Shown here: piece after piece, positions 27,718-35,863 of the stretch
Numbering within the stretch: the first letter of the stretch is position 1
Layout of the letters: the number at the start of each line of letters is the position of its first letter
Assembly: GCF_003254665.1 (NCBI RefSeq)
Contig: NZ_QHGY01000001.1
Location: 1 to 64,000, forward strand
Direction of reading: 5' to 3'
Source of the DNA: Billgrantia lactosivorans
Lineage (GTDB): Bacteria; Pseudomonadota; Gammaproteobacteria; Pseudomonadales; Halomonadaceae
Length of the DNA: 64,000 nt
Position numbers and translations under genes: made by a program
The notes under the pieces: generated by a model
The model's database searches: none
Told to the model about the DNA's origin: nothing
Seen by the model: only the letters and a program-made list of their open reading frames with translations

Positions 27718-28587
27718 TCAGCGGTAGCGGTAGATCCGCAGCGAGGGAAGGTAGGGGGTCTCCTCCAGCTTCTCGTCGCTGCGGCGCGCACGGGTACGGC
27801 TCTGCGGCGGGGCGGCGGGAGGCAGGTTGTGGTCGGGCAGGCGCCCGCGCGGGGCCGGCAGGAACAACGGCAATGCCACGTTCATGGCGCGGCGGGTGCG
27901 GCCGTCTTCCAGCGGTTCGCAGTAGAACAGGTTGGCGCGCATCAGCGGCGCCTGGCGTTGTACCTGGGCCAGCGGCTCGCCGGCGGGCAGGGCGGCGAGC
28001 TTGCGCAGCTGGATGCGCACATGGGGGGCATCGGTGTCCAGCGCCAGCAGCTTGCTCTCCACCTCGCGCACCGTGAGCCGCTTGATCGAGCGGCCGCTCG
28101 CGTACCACGCCAGGCGTACCCGGGCCACCGGCGCCTCGGCCACGGGTATGGCGCGCCAGCACTGCTTGAGATGCAGCCGGGCCAGGCCGCTGCCGCGCAG
28201 GTGATCGTGCAACTGCGGGTGGCGGAAGGGCAGCACCGCCTTGGCCTCGGCCAGCAGCGGCGGGTGGTGGTCGCGAATGTGGGCAAGCTGGGCGGCGAAC
28301 TCGGCCTTGGCCGCGTTCACCTCGGCCACCCCGGCCAGCAGCGTCTCGTCGGCGGCCACCAGGCCGACGTGGCTGCGGGTGGCGCGGCCGTCCTGGCCAT
28401 CGGTGTACCAGAAATCGAGCAGGGCGCGGCGCAGCCACTCGGTGCTGGCCTCGGCCTGGAAGGCCCAGGCCTCGGCGGGAGAAGCGGCATAGGCCTCGAG
28501 CAGCGCCTCGCTGCGCTCGATCAGGTTATCGAAGGCGACCTCCAGCTCGGCCAGTAGCCGATAGCTCGGTGCCGGGGCCAGGCTCAC
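27718..28587 (-). CDS. tus: DNA replication terminus site-binding protein, Tus-like
   Basis: This 289-residue protein aligns by eye along its length with E. coli Tus, which binds Ter sites and stops DnaB helicase from one side. The clearest stretch is [20 protein letters not shown], comparable to Tus [20 protein letters not shown]. Also comparable are the preceding [19 protein letters not shown] and the C-terminal strand [10 protein letters not shown] (Tus LIIPRLHLYVAD). The start is GTG at 28587, which overlaps the yacG stop (GTGA) and follows GAGG. The C-terminus before the last strand is Pro/Arg-rich. The identification is from memory of the family; overall identity is low. It is the last gene of pilB-pilC-pilD-coaE-yacG-tus. 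Confidence 0.72.
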   Translation of the reverse strand: MSLAPAPSYRLLAELEVAFDNLIERSEALLEAYAASPAEAWAFQAEASTEWLRRALLDFWYTDGQDGRATRSHVGLVAADETLLAGVAEVNAAKAEFAAQLAHIRDHHPPLLAEAKAVLPFRHPQLHDHLRGSGLARLHLKQCWRAIPVAEAPVARVRLAWYASGRSIKRLTVREVESKLLALDTDAPHVRIQLRKLAALPAGEPLAQVQRQAPLMRANLFYCEPLEDGRTRRAMNVALPLFLPAPRGRLPDHNLPPAAPPQSRTRARRSDEKLEETPYLPSLRIYRYR

Positions 28588-28811
28588 CGATCGTCGCCTC
28601 GATCGGCGCGGGCCAGCCATTCGTCGATATTGCTCTCGTCGAGCGCAGGCTCGCCGGCGATACGATGCGACTCATCGGCCCAGGCACCCAGGTCGATCAG
28701 CTTGCAGCGCTCGCTGCAGAAGGGGCGGTAGGGGTTAGTCTCGCTCCACGCCACCTTCTTCTGGCATTGCGGGCAGGCGACGGTCAGGGGGCGTTGGTTA
28801 TGTTGGCTCAT
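28584..28811 (-). CDS. yacG: DNA gyrase inhibitor YacG, zinc-finger protein
   Basis: This 75-residue protein has the YacG Cys4 zinc site, CPQC and CSERC about 20 residues apart ([19 protein letters not shown] is diagnostic). E. coli YacG binds GyrB and blocks DNA binding by gyrase. It sits after coaE as in many gammaproteobacteria and overlaps the Tus-like gene. The start ATG at 28811 is the only sensible one. Confidence 0.96.
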   Translation of the reverse strand: MSQHNQRPLTVACPQCQKKVAWSETNPYRPFCSERCKLIDLGAWADESHRIAGEPALDESNIDEWLARADRGDDR

Positions 28812-28870
28812 GAATCCGCAGCGGTTGGTGGCTTTGCGACCATTCTAGCGTTTATGGGCGTTGGTGTGGG

Positions 28871-29482
28871 CTATCGGCCGGCCGCCATTTTACGGTAACG
28901 CCGATCCAGTTCGGCGACCTGGGCGGCGAGTTCCGCCTCGCTGGCGCTGTTGTCGATCACGTCGTCGGCGCGGGCCAGGCGTTCGCTGCGCGACATCTGC
29001 GCGGCGAGGATGGCGCGGGCCTGCTGCTCGTCCACGTCGTCGCGGGCGGCGGTACGGGCGAGCTGCAGGGGCTCCGGCACGTCGATCACCAGGCAGCGGT
29101 CGACCATTTCGCTCTGGCCCGACTCGAACAGCAGCGGCGAGACGAGCAGCACGTAGGGCGCGCCCGCGTTCTGCAGGCGTTCCAGGTGGGCAACGATACG
29201 CCGGCGAATGCGCGGGTGGGTCACCGACTCGAGCCACAGCCGCTCGCTCGGCTCGGCAAAGACGATCTCGCGCAGCGCGCGCCGGTCCAGGCGACCGTCG
29301 GCCTGCAGCACACGCTGGCCGAAGCGCGCGGCGATCTCGGCCAGCGCCGGCTCGCCGGGCTCGACCACCTCGCGGGCCACGTCGTCGGCATCCACCCAGG
29401 GCACGCCCAGCGCCGCGAAGGCCCGTGCCACGGTGCTCTTGCCGGAAGCGATTCCGCCGGTTACGCCAACGATCAAGGTCAT
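28871..29482 (-). CDS. coaE: Dephospho-CoA kinase
   Basis: Last step of coenzyme A synthesis: phosphorylates the 3' hydroxyl of dephospho-CoA. The 203 residues begin with the P-loop GVTGGIASGKST; VDADDVAREVVEPG and the LID region TAARDDVDEQQARAILAAQM are typical. The start is fixed by the P-loop close to the N-terminus, although AGGAG directly abuts the ATG, an unusually short spacing. It lies between pilD and yacG in the conserved pilBCD-coaE-yacG cluster. Confidence 0.97.
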   Translation of the reverse strand: MTLIVGVTGGIASGKSTVARAFAALGVPWVDADDVAREVVEPGEPALAEIAARFGQRVLQADGRLDRRALREIVFAEPSERLWLESVTHPRIRRRIVAHLERLQNAGAPYVLLVSPLLFESGQSEMVDRCLVIDVPEPLQLARTAARDDVDEQQARAILAAQMSRSERLARADDVIDNSASEAELAAQVAELDRRYRKMAAGR

Positions 29483-29513
29483 CTCCTGCTGTCGAATCGA
29501 ACTGGGCCGCCGG

Positions 29514-30341
29514 TCAGGACATCAGGCCGACGTAGCTGGCCATCAGCGGCTCGCCCACCAGCAGCGCGATCCAGCCGGCGCTGGCCAGGTAGGGGCCGAA
29601 GGGCAGCGGGGCGCCGCGCAGCCGGGGCAGGGCGAGCTGGATGGCGATGCCCACCAGGGCGCCCACGCCGGCCGAGAGGATCAGCACCAGCGGCAGGTAC
29701 TGCCAGCCAAGCCAGGCGCCCAGCGCCGCCAGCAGCTTGAAGTCGCCGTAGCCCATGCCTTCCTTGCCGGTCACCAGCTTGAACAGCCAGTAGACGCTCC
29801 ACAGGGCAAGATAGCCCGCCATGGCGCCGATGACCGCACTGGGCAGCATCAGCGGCTGGAACAACAACTGGTAGAGCAGGCCCGCCCACAGCAGCGGCAG
29901 GGTTACCACATCCGGCAGCAGCTGGGTACGCAGGTCGATCACGGCGAGGGCCAGCAGCGCCAGGCAGGCACCGTAGACGAACAGGCCCTGCCAGGTCGCC
30001 CCGTAAAGCGCCAGCACCGCCAGCGCCAGGGTGGCGCCGGCCAGTTCCACCAGCGGGTACTGCGGGCTGATGCGAGCCTGGCAGGAAGCGCAGCGGCCGC
30101 GGCGCTTGAACCAGCCGATCAGCGGCAGGTTGTCGTGCCAGGCGATGGGCGCTTCGCAGCGGGGGCAGATCGAGCGCGGCACCAGCAGGTTGAAGCGGGG
30201 CGCCTTTTCCTCGGGCAGCTCCAGAGCCTCGCGGGCCTCGGCCCGCCAGCCCAGCATCAGAATGACCGGGAGGCGCACGATCACCACGTTGAGGAAGCTG
30301 CCCAGGCACAGGCCCAGCACGGCCGCCAGCAACCACACCAT
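29514..30341 (-). CDS. pilD: Prepilin leader peptidase / N-methyltransferase PilD
   Basis: This polytopic inner-membrane aspartyl protease cleaves type IV prepilins after Gly and methylates the new N-terminal Phe. The 275 residues include SFLNVVIVRLP, the four-Cys cytoplasmic site (CPRC ... CASC) and the catalytic aspartates in AVIDLRTQLLPD and GMGYGDFKLLAALG. The ATG at 30341 was chosen; a GTG at 30347 overlapping the pilC stop (GTGA) is equally possible and would add two residues. It processes the PilA and PilX-like products encoded divergently at 33877 and 35864. Confidence 0.95.
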   Translation of the reverse strand: MVWLLAAVLGLCLGSFLNVVIVRLPVILMLGWRAEAREALELPEEKAPRFNLLVPRSICPRCEAPIAWHDNLPLIGWFKRRGRCASCQARISPQYPLVELAGATLALAVLALYGATWQGLFVYGACLALLALAVIDLRTQLLPDVVTLPLLWAGLLYQLLFQPLMLPSAVIGAMAGYLALWSVYWLFKLVTGKEGMGYGDFKLLAALGAWLGWQYLPLVLILSAGVGALVGIAIQLALPRLRGAPLPFGPYLASAGWIALLVGEPLMASYVGLMS

Positions 30342-30343
30342 AC

Positions 30344-31576
30344 TCACAACACCGTGCCCAGCTCGAAGATCGGCAGGTACATCGAGACCACCAGGCCGCC
30401 GACCAGGATCCCCAGCACCACGATGATCAGCGGCTCGAGCAGCGAGGTCAGGGCGTCGACCTTGTTGTCGACCTCCTCCTCGTAGTAGTCGGCCACGCGG
30501 TTGAGCATGGCGTCCAGCGCGCCGGACTCCTCGCCGATGCCCACCATCTGCACCGCCAGTGCGGGGAAGCGCTCGGTCAGGCGCATGGCGAAGTGGAGCT
30601 GCTGGCCGGTGGCGACATCCTCGCGGATCTGCCGGGTGGCACGCTCGTAGACCAGGTTGCCGGTCGCCCCGGCGGCGATGTCCAGCGCCTCCACCATGGG
30701 CACGCCGGCGCCGTAGGTGGTGGCCAGGGTGCGGGAATAGCGCGCCACCGCCGACTTGTCGAAGATATCGCCCAGCACCGGAATCCTGAGCAGGAAGGCA
30801 TGCACGCGGTAAGCGAAGGCCGGCGAGCGCTTGATGCCTTGGCGCATCAGGTAGACGAACGCGATCAGCCCGCCCAGGCCCCATAGCCAGTACTGCTGGG
30901 CGAATTCGGAAAGGGCGATGGTCATGCGGGTCATGGCCGGGAGTTCGGCGCCGAAGCCGTGAAACAGGCTCTCGAACTGGGGCACCACCTTGATCAACAG
31001 CAGGGCGGTGACGCCGATTCCCACCAGGATCACCGCGATGGGATACCACAGCGCCTTCTTTACCCGCCCCTTGAGCGACTCCACCTTCTCCTTGTAGGTG
31101 GCGATTCGATCGAGCATGCGGTCCAGCGAGCCGGAGCTCTCGCCGGCCTCCACCAGGTTGCAGAACAGGCTGTCGAAGTGGTCGGGGTGGCTGCGCAGCG
31201 CCTGCGAAAAGCTCGAGCCGGCCGCCACCTCGTTCATCATCTGCTGCACCACCGCGCTCATGGCCGGCTTGCGGATGCTCTCGGCCACTACCTGGAAGGC
31301 CTGCAGCACCGGCACCCCGGCGCGGATCATGGTGGCCATCTGGCGCGCGAAGAGCATGGTATCCCTGGGCTTGATGGTGCCCATGCCGCCGGTGAGGCCG
31401 CCCTTGCGGCGTACGTTCTTGACGATAATGTTCTGGTTGGCCAGCTCGCGTTCCACCTCGAACTTCTCGGCGGCCACTATCTCGCCGCTGACCAGACGCC
31501 CGCCGGGCCCCTTTCCCGTCCAGCGCCAGCGGTGCAGTTTCAGCTTCCGGGGCGCTCTCGCCGTTCTGGTTGCCAT
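30344..31576 (-). CDS. pilC: Type IV pilus inner-membrane platform protein PilC
   Basis: This GspF/PilC-family protein of 410 residues couples the assembly ATPase to pilin polymerisation. Two homologous halves each carry the T2SSF pattern: FARQMATMIRAGVPVLQAF and YSRTLATTYGAGVPMVEAL, each followed by membrane helices. It ends with the conserved ILVGGLVVSMYLPIFELGTVL-type C-terminus. AGGGAAC precedes the ATG. The gene follows pilB after 114 bases. Confidence 0.96.
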   Translation of the reverse strand: MATRTARAPRKLKLHRWRWTGKGPGGRLVSGEIVAAEKFEVERELANQNIIVKNVRRKGGLTGGMGTIKPRDTMLFARQMATMIRAGVPVLQAFQVVAESIRKPAMSAVVQQMMNEVAAGSSFSQALRSHPDHFDSLFCNLVEAGESSGSLDRMLDRIATYKEKVESLKGRVKKALWYPIAVILVGIGVTALLLIKVVPQFESLFHGFGAELPAMTRMTIALSEFAQQYWLWGLGGLIAFVYLMRQGIKRSPAFAYRVHAFLLRIPVLGDIFDKSAVARYSRTLATTYGAGVPMVEALDIAAGATGNLVYERATRQIREDVATGQQLHFAMRLTERFPALAVQMVGIGEESGALDAMLNRVADYYEEEVDNKVDALTSLLEPLIIVVLGILVGGLVVSMYLPIFELGTVL

Positions 31577-31690
31577 AGGTTCCCTGCTGCAGTTTCGATG
31601 TTAGGTTTTTTCTACCCTTATTATCGGTCCAAGTGTGCCTGACTAAAGCGTTCGGCACCGACTTACATGGCAACAAAATGAAGTTATTTG

Positions 31691-33484
31691 TTAATCTTTC
31701 GTGACTCTGTTGACTTCGGTCAAGCTCGTAATCCCCTGCATCACCTTCAATAACCCGCTGCGGCGCAGGTCCGGGTGGCCTTCCTGGCGTGCGAGGATGT
31801 CGAAGTCCATCGAGTTGCCGTTGCGCATGATCAATTGGCTCATGGCGCTGCTGATCGGCACCACCTCGTAGATGCCCACCCGGCCCTTGAAGCCATGGGT
31901 GCAGTGCTTGCAGCCTACTGCTTCGTACACCGTGGCACTGTCGACTTCCTGCTCGGTGAAGCCCTCCTGGAGGAGTATCTCACGTGGCAGCTCCGCCTCC
32001 TGGCGGCAGTGCTTGCACAGCCGCCGGGCCAGGCGCTGGGCGATGATCAGGCTCACCGAACTGGCGATGTTGAACGGTGGCACGCCCATGTTCGCCAGGC
32101 GGGTGAGGGTCTCCGCGGCGGAATTGGTGTGCACCGTGGAGAGCACCAGGTGGCCGGTCTGCGATGCCTTCACCGCAATCTCGGCGGTCTCCAGGTCACG
32201 GATCTCGCCCACCATTACCACGTCCGGGTCCTGGCGCAGGAAAGCGCGCAGCGCGCTGGCGAAATCCAGCCCGATCTTGGGCAGCACATTGACCTGGTTG
32301 ACCCCGGGCACCTTGATCTCCACCGGGTCCTCGGCGGTGCAGATGTTGCGCTGCACCTCATTGAGGATGTTCAGGCCGGTATAGAGCGTCACCGTCTTGC
32401 CGCTACCGGTGGGGCCGGTGACCAGGATCATGCCCTGGGGGTGGTCCAGCACGCCTTCGTAGAGCGCGCGCTGCTCCGGGGTGAAGCCCAGCGCATCGAT
32501 GCCGATCTGCGCCGAGGCGGGATCGAGGATACGCAGCACGATCTTCTCGCCGTACACGGTCGGCAGCGAGTTGACGCGGAAATCGATCGAGCGGGCCTTG
32601 GAGACCTTGAGCTTGATCGCGCCATCCTGCGGCAGGCGGCGCTCGGAAATGTCCAGGCGCGCCATCACCTTCAGGCGCGCGGCGATACGCGAGCGCATGG
32701 CGAAGGGCGGGCGTGCCGACTCCATCAGCATGCCATCCACGCGCATGCGCACCCGATAGCTGGTTTCGTAGGGTTCGAAGTGAATATCCGAAGCGCCGCG
32801 GCGAATGGCATCCAGCAGGATCTTGTTGACGAACTTGACGATGGGGGCGTCGTCGGCGCCGCTATGGGCGACATCGGTGTTGCGCTCGTCGCTGATGTCG
32901 ATGCCTTCCTCGAACTCCAGCTCGCTGACTGCGTCATCGACGCCAGCCAGCTCGTTCATCATGCTGGTCTCGTGCTGGGCCAGGTAGGCCTCGAGCACCG
33001 GCATCAACTGGTCCACCGGGCACAGCACGGCTTCGATGCCCAGGCCGGTGGCGAACTGAAGCTCATCGAGCAGTGCCAGGGTGGAGGGGTAGGGCACCGC
33101 GACGGTCAGCCGATGGCTGCGGCGGCTGAGCGGCACCACGCACAGCTTGCGCAGCAGTTTCTCAGGGTATTCGCTGGCCGGGGGCAGGCTCGCCAGGCGC
33201 AGGGCGTCCAGGTCGACCAGCGGCAGGCCGTACTCCCAGGCCGCGCACAGCGTGCCCTGGCGGGCCGTGACCAGGCCGGCATCGACCACGTGCTGCAGCA
33301 GGCTGGTTTCCGCTTCGCGCGCCTCGTACTCGGCCCGTTCGGCTGCGGCGCGTGAAATCAAGCCGTACTCCACCAGCCGGCGGGCGAACCCGCGCAGCCC
33401 CCCGGTATCGACGGGGCTCTGCTGGCTGGTGTTGTCGCTGGCGGTGGTGTTGGCACCGGCCGGTGCCGTTCGAAAGTCGTTCAT
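31691..33484 (-). CDS. pilB: Type IV pilus assembly ATPase PilB
   Basis: This hexameric ATPase of 597 residues powers pilus extension. The N-terminal GspE/MshEN domain (about residues 30-180) binds c-di-GMP in some relatives. It is followed by the Walker A GPTGSGKT, the Asp box (RNICTAEDPVEIKVPG), Walker B-type DPDVVMVGEIRD and HTNSAAETLTRL. A four-Cys zinc site (CKHC ... CKHC) follows. The sequence is typical of PilB and distinct from PilT. It heads the pilBCD operon and is divergent from pilA across a 392-base regulatory region. Confidence 0.97.
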   Translation of the reverse strand: MNDFRTAPAGANTTASDNTSQQSPVDTGGLRGFARRLVEYGLISRAAAERAEYEAREAETSLLQHVVDAGLVTARQGTLCAAWEYGLPLVDLDALRLASLPPASEYPEKLLRKLCVVPLSRRSHRLTVAVPYPSTLALLDELQFATGLGIEAVLCPVDQLMPVLEAYLAQHETSMMNELAGVDDAVSELEFEEGIDISDERNTDVAHSGADDAPIVKFVNKILLDAIRRGASDIHFEPYETSYRVRMRVDGMLMESARPPFAMRSRIAARLKVMARLDISERRLPQDGAIKLKVSKARSIDFRVNSLPTVYGEKIVLRILDPASAQIGIDALGFTPEQRALYEGVLDHPQGMILVTGPTGSGKTVTLYTGLNILNEVQRNICTAEDPVEIKVPGVNQVNVLPKIGLDFASALRAFLRQDPDVVMVGEIRDLETAEIAVKASQTGHLVLSTVHTNSAAETLTRLANMGVPPFNIASSVSLIIAQRLARRLCKHCRQEAELPREILLQEGFTEQEVDSATVYEAVGCKHCTHGFKGRVGIYEVVPISSAMSQLIMRNGNSMDFDILARQEGHPDLRRSGLLKVMQGITSLTEVNRVTKD

Positions 33485-33629
33485 GGCGCCTCAGGCATCG
33501 GCCCGCAAGGGCGGTGAGCGATAGGTTACCCCGCATTCTAGACCGTTGATGTGCGTCATCACAGCAGGCTGACAAACGCCACGCCAACTGGTATTAACAT
33601 ACCCATGGCTTATGCTGAGACAAGCCTCC

Positions 33630-33643
33630 TACCTACGTAGGTA
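33630..33643. promoter_or_regulatory. Perfect 14-bp palindrome in the pilB/pilA intergenic region
   Basis: TACCTACGTAGGTA is a perfect palindrome about 146 bases upstream of pilB and 234 bases before pilA. It has the symmetry of a dimeric regulator's operator. I do not recognise the cognate regulator. Confidence 0.4.
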
Positions 33644-33876
33644 ACGCTTGCGGCACAGAGGCTGAGTCATCTAATGTAAGCGTCAAGTCTTTAGAAGCCG
33701 CGAAGAAGGGCGTTAACTCAAGCACTTACGGTAGAAAGCTTGAGGTCGCCCGGCAAGGGGACAGGCAGAGCCCGATGGCCGAGCCACGAAACGGCGGTGA
33801 GCAAGCCGCAGATGCAACCGCCCTGGAAGGCTGCCGAAGGCAGCCAACGGGCACCACAGAGCAGGGGACGACTGCG
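33644..33876 (+). promoter_or_regulatory. Long structured leader before pilA
   Basis: The region before pilA can fold into several hairpins: CTCAAGC/GCTTGAG (33717-33723 with 33738-33744), and GGCTGCC-GAA-GGCAGCC (33829-33845), a perfect 7-bp stem with a 3-base loop. It contains runs such as AGGGGACAGGCAGAGCCC that recall, but do not match, the c-di-GMP-I riboswitch core. No promoter is assigned; a TGGC-N8-TGC sigma-54 site as in Pseudomonas pilA was not found. With 33485-33643 this makes up the 392-base gap, in which I see no gene. Confidence 0.35.
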
Positions 33877-34248
33877 ATGAGCATGAAGGAAATGAGGAAA
33901 TTTCGAGCAGCCGCCAAACAGGGACAGGGCGGTTTCACCTTGATCGAACTGCTGATCGTGGTGGCGATCATCGGCATTCTGGCGGCGATCGCCATTCCGC
34001 AGTATCAGAATTATATTGATAGATCGGAAAATGCTGCATGTTTGGCCGAGGCAAGGTCATACGCTTCAGCGGTTGCTGCAGAAAGAGCTACAGGCGGTAC
34101 TAATACTTCGTTAACTGCAGTGTTTGGTGATGATTATGCCAACGAATGCGGAATGAGTGACGTTGGAGACGCAGATACAACAATTGATTACAACTCTGGA
34201 AATTCTAACGGGGCTGGCTCAGTAAACATAGGTATTTCTGGAAGCTGA
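33877..34248 (+). CDS. pilA: Type IVa major pilin PilA
   Basis: This 123-residue prepilin has a basic leader of 19-20 residues ending KQGQGG, cleaved by PilD before [20 protein letters not shown]. The mature chain carries the invariant Glu5 and an N-terminal hydrophobic helix continuing into [12 protein letters not shown]. Two cysteines (in ENAACLAEA and NECGMS) may form the C-terminal disulfide loop, though the order is unusual. The mature domain is small. The DNA changes from GC-rich to AT-rich just after the conserved helix (about 34005), as in pilins whose variable domain is exchanged horizontally. The ATG at 33877 follows AGGGGA; 33883 is an alternative. Confidence 0.93.
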   Translation: MSMKEMRKFRAAAKQGQGGFTLIELLIVVAIIGILAAIAIPQYQNYIDRSENAACLAEARSYASAVAAERATGGTNTSLTAVFGDDYANECGMSDVGDADTTIDYNSGNSNGAGSVNIGISGS

Positions 34249-34274
34249 AGCGCTTCTAAAAAGAATATAAATGT

Positions 34275-34303
34275 ATGACCAGCCGAAAGCTGGTCATTTT
34301 TTT
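34275..34303 (+). terminator. Intrinsic terminator between pilA and the ligase gene
   Basis: The stem ATGACCAGC/GCTGGTCAT (9 bp), loop CGAAA, is followed directly by seven T. It begins 27 bases after the pilA stop and ends 12 bases before the next start. It should keep most transcripts to pilA alone and let limited read-through express the ligase. Confidence 0.9.
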
Positions 34304-34315
34304 GGTGTCCGGAAT

Positions 34316-35743
34316 ATGCCGTTTCTGTTGGTTGTGGTTACATCCGCAGGGTTGTTGAGCGCTTGGTTGCCTTATCAGATGATGTATTTTGATTTGCAGC
34401 GTTTCCTTCAGCTTGGGGCGGGCTTGATTGTATTAAGTTTCTCTAATTATAATGTTTACGAGTTAATAGTTCTTGCTAAAGCGCATATTTCCCATTGTTC
34501 TGCACTTTTAGTCATGGCAATTTTTTTTATTGTTGTATATTGCTTAGTATCCTTCGCTCCTTTAGTTGCAATTCTTGATGCTGGAGCTTTGTTATTTATA
34601 GCTTTAATGATTATGCATGTATTTATTCACGCAGCTCGCTGGAAATTAATTTTGTGGTTGGTTGGTGGCGGGGCTATTACTTTTGTGCTGTGGGCCTACG
34701 CTTTTTTGTCTATAGATCGCTTGATAATTCAATATGATCATTTGGTTAGGAGCGAGATGGCTCTTGGCTTCTCAAATATACGCCAATTTTCTGACGTCGC
34801 AGTCGGCCTCATGCCGTTGGGGCTACTCTATATCGTCAGTCGTTCGCAACCTTCTTTTATCGCTGCTCTCCTCTGCTTCCTGCCGCTCTCTTTCTGGTGG
34901 TATTTACTTTTTCTCACCGAGGGAAGGGCGGGAATTCTATCGCTCACGATTGCGATGACTGTTGCATTAGTATTGTTTGGGCGTGCCGCGCAGTGGCCGG
35001 TGGCAACACTGTTCAGCTCCGCATTGGCAGGTCTGGCGGGGTGGTGGTTTGTCAATCCATTGCGCAGGGGGCTTGAGAATGGAGAGATCTTTCATCGCGA
35101 TATTGCCAGCGACAATAACCGATTCGATCTCTGGCGAACGGCTATTCAGTATGGAATAGACAATTTTCCGTTTGGCATCGGCCCTATGCAATTCGCAGGT
35201 GATGGCCGTATCAGTTACGCACATGCTCATAATTTAATATTCAATACTGCGGCGGAGTGGGGCATTCCGATTGCGCTGATGCTGCTGGCGCTTATTGTAT
35301 ATGCGTGCTGGAAGATATATCGGCGCGCCCAAAGCATGCCCGATGCGGACAAGCCGATATACTCTTGCCTGGTAATGGCTTTCGTCGGGGTCATGGTGAA
35401 TGTTCAATTCGCCGGTGCGCATATTTTTCCATTGAGTTCTTTGGTCATGGCGTTGGCAATCGGACTGGTGTTTGGTTATCGGGATTCTAGTCAGCCGCCT
35501 ATAGAACGGCCTATTGGACCTGTGCCGATCCAGGCGACGCTGGTATGGGGCGGCATCATGCTGATGATGGCTTACCTTCTTTATGCGGGAATGGAACTCT
35601 ACTGGCTTTCAGTGGACTCGCGCCTCCTGTGTATGCAGGAAGCGGGGCGCGCCTACCTCTACCCACGCTTCTGGGCTCAAGGACGATTGGAATGCATGCA
35701 GATGATAGCCCCGGATCACTGGCTATTCTGGTCATGGCGCTGA
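34316..35743 (+). CDS. O-antigen ligase-like membrane protein, probable pilin glycosyltransferase (TfpO/PglL type)
   Basis: This roughly 475-residue polytopic protein has about 10-12 hydrophobic segments and the Wzy_C pattern: an arginine-rich LTEGRAGILSL motif followed by a large periplasmic loop with DNNRFDLWRTAIQYGIDNFPFGIGP and SYAHAHNLIFNTAAEWGIP. Such proteins transfer lipid-linked glycan to LPS or to pilin. The position directly after pilA matches P. aeruginosa pilA-tfpO, so pilin O-glycosylation is the preferred role, inferred from context. The ATG at 34316 was chosen because the longer reading from 34271 begins inside the terminator. The first kilobase is notably AT-rich, suggesting it moves with the pilin variable region. 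Confidence 0.78.
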   Translation: MPFLLVVVTSAGLLSAWLPYQMMYFDLQRFLQLGAGLIVLSFSNYNVYELIVLAKAHISHCSALLVMAIFFIVVYCLVSFAPLVAILDAGALLFIALMIMHVFIHAARWKLILWLVGGGAITFVLWAYAFLSIDRLIIQYDHLVRSEMALGFSNIRQFSDVAVGLMPLGLLYIVSRSQPSFIAALLCFLPLSFWWYLLFLTEGRAGILSLTIAMTVALVLFGRAAQWPVATLFSSALAGLAGWWFVNPLRRGLENGEIFHRDIASDNNRFDLWRTAIQYGIDNFPFGIGPMQFAGDGRISYAHAHNLIFNTAAEWGIPIALMLLALIVYACWKIYRRAQSMPDADKPIYSCLVMAFVGVMVNVQFAGAHIFPLSSLVMALAIGLVFGYRDSSQPPIERPIGPVPIQATLVWGGIMLMMAYLLYAGMELYWLSVDSRLLCMQEAGRAYLYPRFWAQGRLECMQMIAPDHWLFWSWR

Positions 35744-35763
35744 GGGTTAGATCTTTCCCAGGC

Positions 35764-35790
35764 TTTCGTTGCACTTCGCCTCCAACGAAA
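35764..35790. terminator. Hairpin after the ligase gene
   Basis: TTTCGTTG/CAACGAAA, a perfect 8-bp stem with an 11-base loop, 20 bases after the ligase stop. There is no T-tract downstream on the plus strand, so termination is uncertain. Confidence 0.35.
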
Positions 35791-35863
35791 ACGTGACCCT
35801 TGCCTCAGTGTGGTGTAACGTTGTGTATCTTCATGTGGAAACTTTGTTACTAAGGAGTCGGCC

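Noticed and set aside
28790-28812. Ter site (Tus target) near the tus-like gene
   Set aside because: Only ATGTTG with poor flanks matches the E. coli Ter consensus, and it lies at the yacG start; not enough to call.
33740-33870. c-di-GMP-I (GEMM) riboswitch before pilA
   Set aside because: A few words recall the motif (GGGGACAGGCAGAGCC), but the GACGCAAAGCC core and the GGTAGGTAGCGGGGTTACC-like half are absent.
33485-33876. Sigma-54 promoter for pilA
   Set aside because: No TGGCAC-N5-TTGC-type element was found by eye, although Pseudomonas pilA genes use one.
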